Shown in pieces: positions 8,511-16,539 of a stretch of DNA of 64,000 nt. Source of the DNA: Cedecea davisae DSM 4568 (GTDB lineage Bacteria; Pseudomonadota; Gammaproteobacteria; Enterobacterales; Enterobacteriaceae). The notes beneath the pieces are model-generated. The model saw nothing but the letters and a program-made list of their open reading frames with translations, was not told the origin of the DNA and searched no databases. The first letter of the stretch is position 1. Every line of letters starts with the position of its first letter. The DNA is taken from contig NZ_KE161030.1 in the NCBI RefSeq assembly GCF_000412335.2, forward strand, positions 1,787,528 through 1,851,527, written 5' to 3'. The position numbers were made by a program, and so were the translations under genes.

Positions 8511-8586
8511 GTTGCGCAAACGTCCCTGTTGCGGTTCAGAAGATAAAAACTACTTCAGCGAAAGCTTGTAACCAAGATGGCTGGCT
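8511..8586. repeat. Right 76-bp direct repeat (putative attR, 3' end of GNAT gene)
   Basis: Second copy of the 76-bp repeat. It covers the stop codon (8550-8552) and the final 12 codons of the GNAT acetyltransferase gene plus 39 bp beyond the stop. Placement of an integration site at the 3' end of a coding gene, with the end duplicated in the element, is standard for tyrosine recombinases. Confidence 0.85.
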
Positions 8587-9011
8587 TCGAAACCCAGCTT
8601 TTCATAAAAGCGATGCGCATCGGTTCGTGTTTTATCCGTCGTCAACTGGACGAGGTGGCAGCCACGTTCTTTGCATTGCTCGATGGCCCAGGCAAACATT
8701 TTTTTGCCAAAACCGGTGCCTCTCTGCGAGCGGGCGATACGCACGGCTTCAATTTGGGCGCGCCATGCGCCTTTACGCGCTAACCCCTGTATGAAAGTTA
8801 ACTGCAAGGTTCCGATTATTTCATCCCCAGATACGGCAACGGCGAGCAGCTGATTCGGGTCGGCACTGATGGCATGGAAGGCTTCAAGGTAACGCGGGTC
8901 CGTAGGTGTACTGGGATCTTCTCTCAGGCGGCCCAACACGTCGTCGGCCAGAAGGGCTATGATGGCGGAAACATCGGCAAGTTGTGCTTTGCGAAATATT
9001 ATCTCTGTCAT
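8550..9011 (-). CDS. GNAT-family N-acetyltransferase
   Basis: 153 residues from ATG 9011, preceded by GGAAG. The 31 further in-frame codons upstream have no family resemblance. The acetyl-CoA binding motif RSQRGTGFGKKMF (about residues 93-105) and the C-terminal ARRFYEKLGF-like block, here AHRFYEKLGFEASH, define a single GNAT domain. Substrate is unknown. The last 12 codons lie inside the 76-bp repeat, so the protein's C terminus is supplied by the attachment site and is intact. The gene follows the frameshifted methyltransferase on the same strand but is 205 bp away and is probably transcribed separately. Confidence 0.85.
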   Translation of the reverse strand: MTEIIFRKAQLADVSAIIALLADDVLGRLREDPSTPTDPRYLEAFHAISADPNQLLAVAVSGDEIIGTLQLTFIQGLARKGAWRAQIEAVRIARSQRGTGFGKKMFAWAIEQCKERGCHLVQLTTDKTRTDAHRFYEKLGFEASHLGYKLSLK

Positions 9012-9169
9012 TAAATGGCTTCCGTCAGTAGGGAGGGGCGAAATATCTAAGCCTGTGAATATTATCATAGCCCGCCTGGCAAATTGGTTAATGTTTGTTC
9101 TCAAATGTGTTTATTTGTAGAGGTATATCGATGAAAGCTAATGCTCATCCAGGTTTGTTTAGCTAAATG

Positions 9170-9217
9170 CTCCCCGCAGAAATATTGCAGAGTCTGATTC
9201 TGCGGGGAGATTTTTTT
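9170..9217 (+). terminator. Strong hairpin with T-run between methyltransferase and GNAT genes
   Basis: CTCCCCGCAGAA (9170-9181) pairs with TTCTGCGGGGAG (9198-9209) and is followed by seven T at 9211-9217. The T-run faces the plus strand although both flanking genes are on the minus strand. The hairpin itself could still slow minus-strand transcription. Confidence 0.6.
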
Positions 9218-9262
9218 ATTTAATTGCGCAGGTTGCTATAAATGTTGGCATATAGCGCTCTA

Positions 9263-10012
9263 TTAAAAACCTTGGGTTGGGCTGCTGGTCTTCATAAAAT
9301 CGCATAACCTGAAACCTGCCGCGAGCTGGCCTCCAATTTGCTGATTTAGCGAATGACCAAAGATCAGCGCTTCTCCACGTTTTTGCTTTGCGGCTAATTC
9401 ATCCGCCGGGAGATCTTTTATATCGGAATAAGGTAGGCTAAAGCGAGGACGAATGATCCCTTGCTCAGCGTATTCCGCCGCCCGGTCGCCGATAAAAACG
9501 ACCGGATTGAAGAAGCTGGATAATAACTTCCCTCCACTGGCTAATATTCGGTAGCAGCCCTGCCATACGGGGCGTATGTCCGGCACGTATTGGTTGGATA
9601 TCGGGTGAATTATATAGTCGAAGCTTTCGGCCCCGAAGGTAGACAGGTCGCACATATCACCTTCAATCAGAGTAAGCGTTAAGCCGTCTCTTTCGGCGAC
9701 GTATCGGTCTTTTTCAAGCTGGCCTCTGGACAGGTCAAAAACCGTCACTTCTGCGCCCGCTGCCGCCAGGACCGGTGCCTGCTGGCCGCCCGCAGAAGCG
9801 AGGCAGAGAATACGTTTCCCCTGCACGTCCGGGAGCCAGTCGGCAGGTAGCTTGCCCGGCGTAAGATGGATTTGCCATTCGCCACGGCGGGCGCGGGCAA
9901 TAATTTCCTGGCTAACGGGCTGCGACCATTCGGCCTGCTGCCGGGCAAGCGTGTCCCAGGCGGTACGATTATGTTCGAGCAAATCGGCATGTTTTGTATA
10001 AGTATCAGGCAT
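9263..10012 (-). pseudogene. Class I SAM-dependent methyltransferase with C-terminal frameshift
   Basis: 249 residues in the open frame. The start at 10012 has AAAGGAAAAT before it. The N-terminal half shows the SAM site RILCLASAGGQQAPVLAAAGAEVTVFD in motif-I position (about residues 68-94) and the following DLS and EGDMCDL acidic residues. The open frame ends oddly with DFMKTSSPTQGF. One base earlier the minus strand reads DFYEDQQPNP, then ERYMPTFIATCAIK, and stops at 9216; that is the normal end of this family. A missing T in the run at 9296-9299 explains it. The last 28 or so residues are thus replaced by 11 unrelated ones. Activity is uncertain, since the missing part closes the sheet. 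A sequencing error in the homopolymer is possible. Confidence 0.75.
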
Positions 10013-10284
10013 CTTATTTTCCTTTAAATTGAAAAACAGAGCCAGGGGAATACAGGTGTTAGCAATAAAACGCGGGGCGGAGACTCCACGGCTGAAATTG
10101 CAATAATAAACAATGATGCGTATTCACACTGGCATAGAATTAGCGTGGTTTCGCATTAGTTGTTCATTTCGTTGCAAGCCTCTGGGGAGTTCTGGATGAG
10201 GTTTTTAATTTAGACGCAGCGTATTAGCGGGTCAATATAATTATCGGCGGGAGAGAGGCGCGAGCTAAGCCCGCGCCCGAATAT

Positions 10285-11760
10285 TTAAGCCTGTACGGCG
10301 CGTTTCTCATCAATCAGGCGGCGCAGCAGCGGGATAAGCAACAGCAGCACGGCGCCTGTCAGGAGCGAGCCCCAGCCCAGCTGATTGAAGACCGTGCTGT
10401 AGCCCGGATCGGTTAATGCCGGTGTGGTGCCGCTATTTTGCGGCATGCGGCCGGAGACATAGCCTGCAAGCACCGAGGCCACGCCGGTCACCATCATCCA
10501 GCAGCCCATCATCAGGCCCTGGAGATTGGCCGGAGCCAGTTTGCCTATCATCGAGTAGCCCACAGGGGAAATCAGCAGCTCGCCGATACTTTGCAGAATA
10601 TAGCTGATAACAATCCATTTCAGAGCAACCATGCCGTCCGCGCCCGCCATAGAAATACCCAGCGGCAGTACCAGCATGCCAAGCCCCATGCAGAACAGGG
10701 AGGAGGCAAATTGCGCGGGGATATCAATCCGTACACCGCGATCGCGCAGGCGTTTGAACAGCCAGGCCATCAGCGGCCCGCCAATCACAATCACAATCGT
10801 GTTGATGTTTTGCAGCCACTGCGGCGAAACCTGCCAGCCAAAGGCGTTCAGGGTAACGTTATGTTCGGCAAACAGCGTCAGACCCATCGGTGCGAGCTGG
10901 TACAGCGACCAGAAGACCAGCGAGCCTGCCGCCAGCAGCAGGTAGGCAACCATGCGGCGGCGCTCTTGTTTACGTGAGTGGCGGGCCGTCATTACGCACA
11001 GCATCAGGAACACCAAAGCGCCCAGCACCAGCACGAAGCTGCTGCTGAATTCAGGATGCCCCAACAGCAGGCGCAGCACCGGTACAAGCAGGGCGAGGAT
11101 CAGCAGGCCGAATGCCATGCGCAGGTAAAAATTGCGTCCCTTAACGTGCTGGAGCGGGGTGCTGATGTCGGCCAGAACCGGCCAGCGGAGCAGGGTTATC
11201 ACCACGGCGGCAACGTTGCCGAGGGTGGCGAACAGGAACAGCGCCCGGTAACTTTCGGTCAGCTGGTAGTAGCCCGCCACGGTAAAGCCGATAAAGAAGC
11301 CCAGGTTCATCCCGGCGTAGTTCCACAGGAAGGCGGCTTCCCGGCGGTCGTCATCCGGGGCAAAGCGCTGGGTCAGCATCATATTCAGGCAGGTCACGTT
11401 CAGCCCGCTGCCGCTCAGGAACATCGCCAGGCCCCACCAGAGGCCGGTCAGGCCCGCATCCGCTATCAGGTAACAGCCTGCCACCTGTAGCAGCATGCCG
11501 AGGATAAACAGGTTGCGGTTGCTCAGGTAACGCCCGCCGAGGCAGCCGCCAAACAGGTGCAGCCCGTAGTTAAAGGCTCCGAAGATACCCATCATGGCGT
11601 CGGCCTGGCCGTCGCTGAAGCCTAGGCGTTTAGTCACGTACAGGACCAGGGTGGAGTACAAAACCGCAAAGCCGAGCGTGGCGAACATCTGGATGAAGAA
11701 CAATGCGCCGGAGCCGGGAGGGATCGCCTGCTGCGAGGCGTGGCCGGAAGATAAACTCAT
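10285..11760 (-). CDS. MFS transporter, divergent POT/PTR peptide-transporter type
   Basis: 491 residues with about 12 to 14 membrane segments in two halves. The C-terminal half, with SIGELLISPVGYSMIGKLAPANLQGLMMGCWMM (about residues 390-425), is the signature of proton-coupled oligopeptide transporters (POT family). The N-terminal ExxERFxYYG motif of that family is absent. Its place is taken by IQMFATLGFAVLYSTLVLYV, so proton coupling or substrate may differ. A DtpA-D type di/tripeptide symporter gene cannot be specified. A terminator-like hairpin lies between the upstream PHP-hydrolase gene and its start codon, in its leader. Confidence 0.75.
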   Translation of the reverse strand: MSLSSGHASQQAIPPGSGALFFIQMFATLGFAVLYSTLVLYVTKRLGFSDGQADAMMGIFGAFNYGLHLFGGCLGGRYLSNRNLFILGMLLQVAGCYLIADAGLTGLWWGLAMFLSGSGLNVTCLNMMLTQRFAPDDDRREAAFLWNYAGMNLGFFIGFTVAGYYQLTESYRALFLFATLGNVAAVVITLLRWPVLADISTPLQHVKGRNFYLRMAFGLLILALLVPVLRLLLGHPEFSSSFVLVLGALVFLMLCVMTARHSRKQERRRMVAYLLLAAGSLVFWSLYQLAPMGLTLFAEHNVTLNAFGWQVSPQWLQNINTIVIVIGGPLMAWLFKRLRDRGVRIDIPAQFASSLFCMGLGMLVLPLGISMAGADGMVALKWIVISYILQSIGELLISPVGYSMIGKLAPANLQGLMMGCWMMVTGVASVLAGYVSGRMPQNSGTTPALTDPGYSTVFNQLGWGSLLTGAVLLLLIPLLRRLIDEKRAVQA

Positions 11761-11781
11761 ACTGGTATCTCTCTGAACAAC

Positions 11782-11817
11782 AAAAAGACCCGGGAGGCAA
11801 AGGCGTCACCGGGTCTT
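11782..11817 (-). terminator. Terminator/attenuator in the leader of the POT-like transporter gene
   Basis: On the minus strand AAGACCCGG pairs with CCGGGTCTT (11809-11817 and 11785-11793) and a run of five T follows at 11786-11782. The structure ends only 22 bases before the start codon at 11760. It may end the transcript of the upstream hydrolase gene, or attenuate the transporter. A second inverted repeat, ATTTAGTC and GACTAAAT (11854-11861, 11881-11888), precedes it and could be the competing element. Confidence 0.55.
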
Positions 11818-11975
11818 ATTTCTATGACTATGATGAGAGAGCATTTTCGTCGCATTTAGTCTTTTTATGCAAAAGAGATCGACTAAATATTCATATTAAA
11901 TAATTTCAAAATTTTACAAAAGGCGATTCGGTCAGCAACGGGCTGCTGTTTTTCTGAGCGCTGGCGCAGAAAAAA

Positions 11976-13406
11976 CTACTCATCGTCCGCGCCGCGGGGG
12001 AAGGACAGATGAGCGGTGACATCACCCCAGGTTTTGCCTACTGGCGCTTTAAACAGCGGATGATCCGCACAATAAATAGGGTTGATCATGCCCTCCAGCG
12101 TGCCGTTGCTGCGGCGAATATCCCACCGAACCCATGCGTGCTGCGCCATATCGCAGCGAATATCTTGCGGAGCGGAGCTTAGCGGATATTCCGCCTGTAT
12201 GCCTTTCTCAGAGACTACCTGGAGCCTGTAGCTCTGTTCGTCGTCACGCACGGCTACGGTCAGGATCGCCGTTTTGCCGTCGGCAGCCTGGCCCGGCAGC
12301 AGGTCACCATTGTTCAGGCTGAAGTTCAAACCGCAGCGGCGTTCAAAGTAGCTATGGCCTTTTTTAATGGCGGCAAGAATAGCTTCCCCGCTGAGCGCAG
12401 AGGCATAAACATAGGTGCTTGGGTCGCCGTAAATCGAGGGCTCTGTCGCCTGCGGATAGCGTTCGTGAGGCTGCATATGGCAGTCGCTGCCGCCCACGGC
12501 ATAAATACGATGCCCGGCGTTCCACAAGGTAGTAAATATCTCTACAACCTGTTCGTTGCAGGTGGCGGCGGTTTTCCACGTCGGGTCGTTCAGCACTTCC
12601 AGCACATCGATTTCGGCCAGCGGCATGTCGTCGTACAACCAGCTCCAGGGGTGCAACATGGCGTGGTTTACGCTTAGCACGCTTTCGGGGCGTTTAAGTG
12701 CGATGCCCTGAGTAATCAAGCCGCGGCTGCTGTAGTCGGCGTTGTACATATTCAGCGTAGCGGCAGGGCCGTGAACGTTCAGATGGCCTTTATCTGCCGT
12801 GACTTCAATGCCCGGTAACAGTAGCACGCTGTCGTGGCGCGGCAGGCAGGCGTGAGACAGGTTGTGTTCGGTCAGGAAAAAGAAGTCCAGCCCCTGTTCG
12901 GCCATGATATCCAGCGCCTGGGGCAGCGTGTTATTACCGTCAGACAAGGTGGTATGGCCGTGCAGATCGCCGCGATACCAGCCGGGGCGGTCGCTGAGTG
13001 TGCGCTGGTAATCAAAAATGACCTGATGATCGGCGCGCAGGACGTCCAGTTTTTCAAAGTCTACCGGGGCGGCGAGCGCGTCAAAGCTGATATCAAGCCG
13101 GTAGCTCATCGGCTGCGGCGAACGGCTTTCGCCGATGACGTTATAAACGTGCAACTGCCACTCTCCCGCAGGCAGGTCTCCGGCCAGCGCGCCAACGGAG
13201 GCCCAATCAGAGCAAACCGTCAGCACTTTTTCTGGTTTTTGCAGCATAACCGAAGCCCGCAATTGCTGGCGGCTGTCGTAGAGGTAACAGTAAAGATGAC
13301 CCGTGCGCAGCGTGGTGCCCGTCAGGCTGATTGCCGGGGTGTTTTCTGCTACCGCAAAGGAGTGAACAACGTGGCCGAAGGGAATTTCACCGGAAAAAAC
13401 GTGCAT
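11976..13406 (-). CDS. CehA/McbA-family PHP-domain metallohydrolase
   Basis: 476 residues; start ATG 13406 with CAGGAG upstream. The N-terminal 115 residues form a beta-rich domain. A PHP domain follows with metal ligands in GDLHGHTTLSDG (146-157), LTEHNLSH, LLPGIEVTA, SVNHAMLHPWSW and GGSDCHMQ. No signal peptide is seen, so it should be cytoplasmic. Relatives hydrolyse carbamate or phosphodiester-like bonds, but the substrate here is unknown. The fused N-terminal domain and the following POT-like transporter on the same strand suggest uptake and breakdown of a small compound. This is inference from context. Confidence 0.75.
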   Translation of the reverse strand: MHVFSGEIPFGHVVHSFAVAENTPAISLTGTTLRTGHLYCYLYDSRQQLRASVMLQKPEKVLTVCSDWASVGALAGDLPAGEWQLHVYNVIGESRSPQPMSYRLDISFDALAAPVDFEKLDVLRADHQVIFDYQRTLSDRPGWYRGDLHGHTTLSDGNNTLPQALDIMAEQGLDFFFLTEHNLSHACLPRHDSVLLLPGIEVTADKGHLNVHGPAATLNMYNADYSSRGLITQGIALKRPESVLSVNHAMLHPWSWLYDDMPLAEIDVLEVLNDPTWKTAATCNEQVVEIFTTLWNAGHRIYAVGGSDCHMQPHERYPQATEPSIYGDPSTYVYASALSGEAILAAIKKGHSYFERRCGLNFSLNNGDLLPGQAADGKTAILTVAVRDDEQSYRLQVVSEKGIQAEYPLSSAPQDIRCDMAQHAWVRWDIRRSNGTLEGMINPIYCADHPLFKAPVGKTWGDVTAHLSFPRGADDE

Positions 13407-13546
13407 GATTTGCTCCTGTTTTTAATGGACAAGAGCGTAAGGGAAACGGGTGAAGATAGTGTGTCGGTTGGGTGTCGGAAAGATGACGGAGAAATGAATT
13501 GGCCCGGTGAATAGGGGGGAGTTTGTGTATTGCTCCCCCTCTAAAA

Positions 13547-14719
13547 CTATTGCAGCGAGCGTATCCCGGCGATAAGCCGCTCAACGCCTGCCTCGAGCTT
13601 GATGCGCGGGCAACCGGCGTTAAGGCGAATAAAACCGTTCCCTTCCACGCCGTAGGTGTAGCCCGGCATAATGGCGACTTTCTGCTGCTCGATAAGCACT
13701 TTTTGCAGTTCACGGTCATCCAGCCCCAGCGGGCGCAAATCGACCCAGGCCAGATAAGTGGACTGCGGCGGCTGCCAGTTAAGCTCCGGGAAAGCCCGAT
13801 TGAGGCTATCGGCTACAAACTGCAAATTGCTTTGCAGGTAAGCACGCAGGGCTTCGAGCCACGGCTCGCCTTCCTGATAGGCCGCGATGTGGGCGACAAT
13901 CGCCAGCACCGCAGGGGATGAAAGACCGTCCTGGCCTTTCAGCACGTTCAGATAATGCTGGCGGTCTTCTTCATGATTGATCAGGCCGTAAGCGCCGGTC
14001 AGCGCCGGAATGTTGAAGCTTTTAGAGCCTGAAGTGAACAGCGCCCAGCCGCCGCGGCCGACTTCGCACCATGGAATGTGCCGGTTCTCGCCCCAGACCA
14101 TATCCATGTGAATTTCATCGCTAATCACCCGCACGCCGTGGAGTTCGCACAGGTCTGCCATCAGCTCAAGTTCTGCACGTGTCCACACTTTGCCGGTCGG
14201 GTTGTGCGGGCTGCACAGCAGCATAATTTTGCACTCGGGGCGGGCGAGCAGGGCTTCCAGCGCGGCCATGTCACACTGCCAGCCGTTCGCCGTATTTTGC
14301 AGCGGGGCGCTCAGGACCTGGCGCTGGTTCCCTTCTATCGCTTTATAGAATGCGTCGTAAGCCGGGGTATGGATCAGCACGCCGTCGCCGGGCTGAGACC
14401 ACTGGCGTACCAGCTGCGAAACCATATAAATCACCGATGGGCCATAAACCACGCTTTCCGCGTCGATGGTGGAATTAAAGCGGCGCTGATACCAGTGGGC
14501 AATGGCTCCGAGGAAATCTTCGTTTTTCCAGCGGCTGTAGCCGAGCACGCCGTGGGCCAGGCGTTTTTGCAGGGCTTCAAGAATGCAGGGAGCGGTAGGA
14601 AAGTCCATATCGGAAATGGTGAAGGGGAGCAGGTCTGCCGCGCCGAAGCGGTCGGCAACGTAGTCCCACTGGGTACACCAGGTGCCGTGGCGGTCTACAG
14701 GAACAGAAAAATCAAACAT
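13547..14719 (-). CDS. malY: MalY, PLP-dependent cystathionine beta-lyase and maltose regulon repressor
   Basis: 390 residues, the length of E. coli MalY, and similar along its length. The PLP lysine is in SGSKSFNIPAL (about residue 233). CSPHNPTGK and SDEIHMD are the usual fold-type I aminotransferase motifs. The enzyme cleaves cystathionine to homocysteine, pyruvate and ammonia, and in E. coli the protein also binds MalT and damps the mal regulon. It is second in the malX-malY operon, 44 bp after malX, with a hairpin and T-run in the gap. Control by MalI is inferred from the neighbouring operators. Confidence 0.95.
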   Translation of the reverse strand: MFDFSVPVDRHGTWCTQWDYVADRFGAADLLPFTISDMDFPTAPCILEALQKRLAHGVLGYSRWKNEDFLGAIAHWYQRRFNSTIDAESVVYGPSVIYMVSQLVRQWSQPGDGVLIHTPAYDAFYKAIEGNQRQVLSAPLQNTANGWQCDMAALEALLARPECKIMLLCSPHNPTGKVWTRAELELMADLCELHGVRVISDEIHMDMVWGENRHIPWCEVGRGGWALFTSGSKSFNIPALTGAYGLINHEEDRQHYLNVLKGQDGLSSPAVLAIVAHIAAYQEGEPWLEALRAYLQSNLQFVADSLNRAFPELNWQPPQSTYLAWVDLRPLGLDDRELQKVLIEQQKVAIMPGYTYGVEGNGFIRLNAGCPRIKLEAGVERLIAGIRSLQ

Positions 14720-14733
14720 AAAGCCTCACAGCT

Positions 14734-14754
14734 AAAAAGGGCGCCTGAGCGCCC
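14734..14754 (-). terminator. Hairpin with T-run between malX and malY
   Basis: GGGCGC-TCAG-GCGCCC on the minus strand (14754-14739) is followed by five T (14738-14734). It lies inside the malX-malY operon and would lower malY transcription relative to malX. Confidence 0.6.
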
Positions 14755-14763
14755 ATTTATAGA

Positions 14764-16353
14764 TTAAGCCTCGACGGTTCGCATCAGGCCGACCATCTCA
14801 TCTTTTACCGACTGAACCTGCGGCCCGATAACGACCTGGAGGTTATGGTCGTTGAGCTGTACCACGCCGATAGCGCGGTTAGCCTTCAGGGCTGCGGTAT
14901 CAACCAGCGTCATATCTTTTACCGACAGGCGCAGGCGGGTGATGCAGTTATCAAGCGTGGTGATGTTATCGCTGCCGCCCAGCGCCGCCAGAATCGCCGG
15001 AACATTATAGCCGGACTTGCCAGGCTGGCCGATAACCGGTTTTTCAGCCGTGGTGGTTTCGATATCACGACCCGGCGTTTTGATATTAAAGCGGGTGATG
15101 GCGAAGCGGAAGATGGCGTAGTAGCCAGCAAACCAGACCGCCGCCACTACCGGCACCATGTACCACTTGGTGGACAGGCCGTGCAGCACGCCGAAGACGA
15201 AGAAGTCGATAATGTTGCCGTCGGTGTTGCCGATGGTGACGCCCAGCACGGACATTAAGGTGAAGCCGATACCCGTCAGCACGGCGTGGATGAGGTACAG
15301 CACCGGCGCGACGAACAGGAACAGGAACTCGATTGGCTCGGTGGTGCCCCCGACTACGCAGGCGATAACGCCGGAAATCAGCAGGCCTTTAATCTTGTGG
15401 CGGTTTTCAGGGCGAGCGCAGTGGTACATCGCCAGCGCGGCGCCGGGCAGGCCGCCAAGGAAGGCAGGCATTTTACCCTGAGAAAGGAACTGGGTAGCGC
15501 TTTCAGAGAAACCGTGGGTGGTCGGGCAGCTTAACTGAGCCTGGAAGATGGTCAGCGCGCCGCTTACGGTGTGGCCGCAGACGTCCATCGTGCCGCCCGC
15601 TTCGGTGAAGCGAATCAGGGCAACCAGGATGTGTTGCAGGCCGAACGGCAGCAGCAGACGTTCGCCGGTGCCGAAGATCATCGGTCCGAACACGCCAGCG
15701 CTGTGGATCATATAGCCCAGAGCGTTGATCCCGGCGGCAAATACCGGCCAGATAAGCGGAATAACCAGGCCAACAAGGCCCATCACTACGGTGGTGATAA
15801 TCGGGACGAAACGTGTGCCGCCGAAGAAGGCCAGCGCATCCGGCAGGCGGATGTTATGGAAACGTTCATGCAGCAGGTAAACGATAATCCCGGCAATCAC
15901 CGCCCCGAGAATACCGGTATCGATGGATTGAACGCCAAGCACGCTTTGAATGTTGTTGGCTTTCAGAATTGCGGCGTCGGTAGTCGGCAGAATTCCCTTG
16001 GCGGTGAGCCAGAAGTTAACCGCAAGGTTCATCACCATATAGCCGACGAAGCCCGCAAATGCGGCAACGCCCTTGTTTTCACGCGCCAGGCCAAGCGGGA
16101 TGGCAATACAGAACATCACCGGCAGGAAGCTGAAGGCGAATGAGCCCATTTTGCTCATCCAGGTGAAGATCAGCTGCAGGACAGGGTTGCCCAGTGCCGG
16201 AATTTCTGTAATGACGTCGTGGCTGCTTAACGAGCTGCCGATGCCGAGCATGATGCCGCAGAACGACAGCAGCGCCACGGGTAACATAAAGGTTTTGCCG
16301 AGGTTCTGGAAAAATTCCCAAAGCGATTTTTTTTGTGGTGTATTAGCCGCCAT
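14764..16353 (-). CDS. malX: PTS maltose/glucose-type transporter subunit EIICB
   Basis: 529 residues. The EIIC domain (about 1-420, ten membrane segments) contains the conserved GTTEPIEFLFLF block. The EIIB domain (about 450-529) has the phosphorylation cysteine in DNCITRLRL. The protein closely follows E. coli MalX, which can carry glucose or maltose; its natural substrate is not settled. The ATG at 16353 is chosen over the GTG one codon earlier because AAGGAG lies five bases before it and the family N terminus matches. It is divergent from malI, and the intergenic region carries two MalI-type operators. EIIA function must come from elsewhere (Crr in E. coli). Confidence 0.95.
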   Translation of the reverse strand: MAANTPQKKSLWEFFQNLGKTFMLPVALLSFCGIMLGIGSSLSSHDVITEIPALGNPVLQLIFTWMSKMGSFAFSFLPVMFCIAIPLGLARENKGVAAFAGFVGYMVMNLAVNFWLTAKGILPTTDAAILKANNIQSVLGVQSIDTGILGAVIAGIIVYLLHERFHNIRLPDALAFFGGTRFVPIITTVVMGLVGLVIPLIWPVFAAGINALGYMIHSAGVFGPMIFGTGERLLLPFGLQHILVALIRFTEAGGTMDVCGHTVSGALTIFQAQLSCPTTHGFSESATQFLSQGKMPAFLGGLPGAALAMYHCARPENRHKIKGLLISGVIACVVGGTTEPIEFLFLFVAPVLYLIHAVLTGIGFTLMSVLGVTIGNTDGNIIDFFVFGVLHGLSTKWYMVPVVAAVWFAGYYAIFRFAITRFNIKTPGRDIETTTAEKPVIGQPGKSGYNVPAILAALGGSDNITTLDNCITRLRLSVKDMTLVDTAALKANRAIGVVQLNDHNLQVVIGPQVQSVKDEMVGLMRTVEA

Positions 16354-16407
16354 CACGACTCCTTGACCCGGTTAAAATGAGATGTTGAGTAACGAAAGTT
16401 TGGCGAT

Positions 16408-16422
16408 GATAAAACGTTTTAC
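16408..16422. promoter_or_regulatory. MalI operator 1 (malX side)
   Basis: GATAAAACGTTTTACC contains the central palindrome TAAAACGTTTTA, the site known for MalI in E. coli. It lies 55 bp upstream of the malX start. Confidence 0.75.
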
Positions 16423-16432
16423 CAAACTTTAT

Positions 16433-16448
16433 CGTGAGGACGATCGCA
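16433..16448. promoter_or_regulatory. Putative CRP site between malX and malI
   Basis: CGTGA-GGACGA-TCGCA matches eight of ten positions of TGTGA-N6-TCACA. It is placed between the two MalI operators, as CRP sites are in the E. coli malI-malX region. Assignment is by pattern only. Confidence 0.5.
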
Positions 16449-16487
16449 GAATTACCGCGCATAATGAAGCTTAATATGCCAGCATAA

Positions 16488-16502
16488 GTAAAACGTTTTA
16501 TC
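16488..16502. promoter_or_regulatory. MalI operator 2 (malI side)
   Basis: GTAAAACGTTTTATC is the second copy of the TAAAACGTTTTA palindrome, 38 bp before the malI start codon, and fits MalI autoregulation. Confidence 0.75.
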
Positions 16503-16539
16503 TTTATATTTACCGATTCACGGAGGATCTGACTTAACG

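Larger units (their letters stand above)
3184..8586. mobile_element. 5.4-kb island flanked by 76-bp direct repeats (prophage remnant or satellite)
   Basis: Seen directly: the 76 bp at 3184-3259 and 8511-8586 are identical. The segment between them is clearly more AT-rich than its neighbours and carries a phage tail-spike gene plus two surface O-acetyltransferase genes. The right repeat contains the last 12 codons of the GNAT gene; the left repeat is a free copy of that gene end. This is the structure left by site-specific integration into the 3' end of a gene, which restores that end. No integrase, excisionase, repressor or structural gene other than the spike is present. In P22- and Sf6-type phages, spike and serotype-conversion genes lie next to attP, so this is probably the attachment-side end of a prophage whose remainder was deleted. 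Confidence 0.75.

Noticed and set aside
10438..11490. Long plus-strand frames opposite the POT-like transporter
   Set aside because: Gln/His/Arg-rich translations typical of antisense frames of a GC-rich membrane-protein gene.
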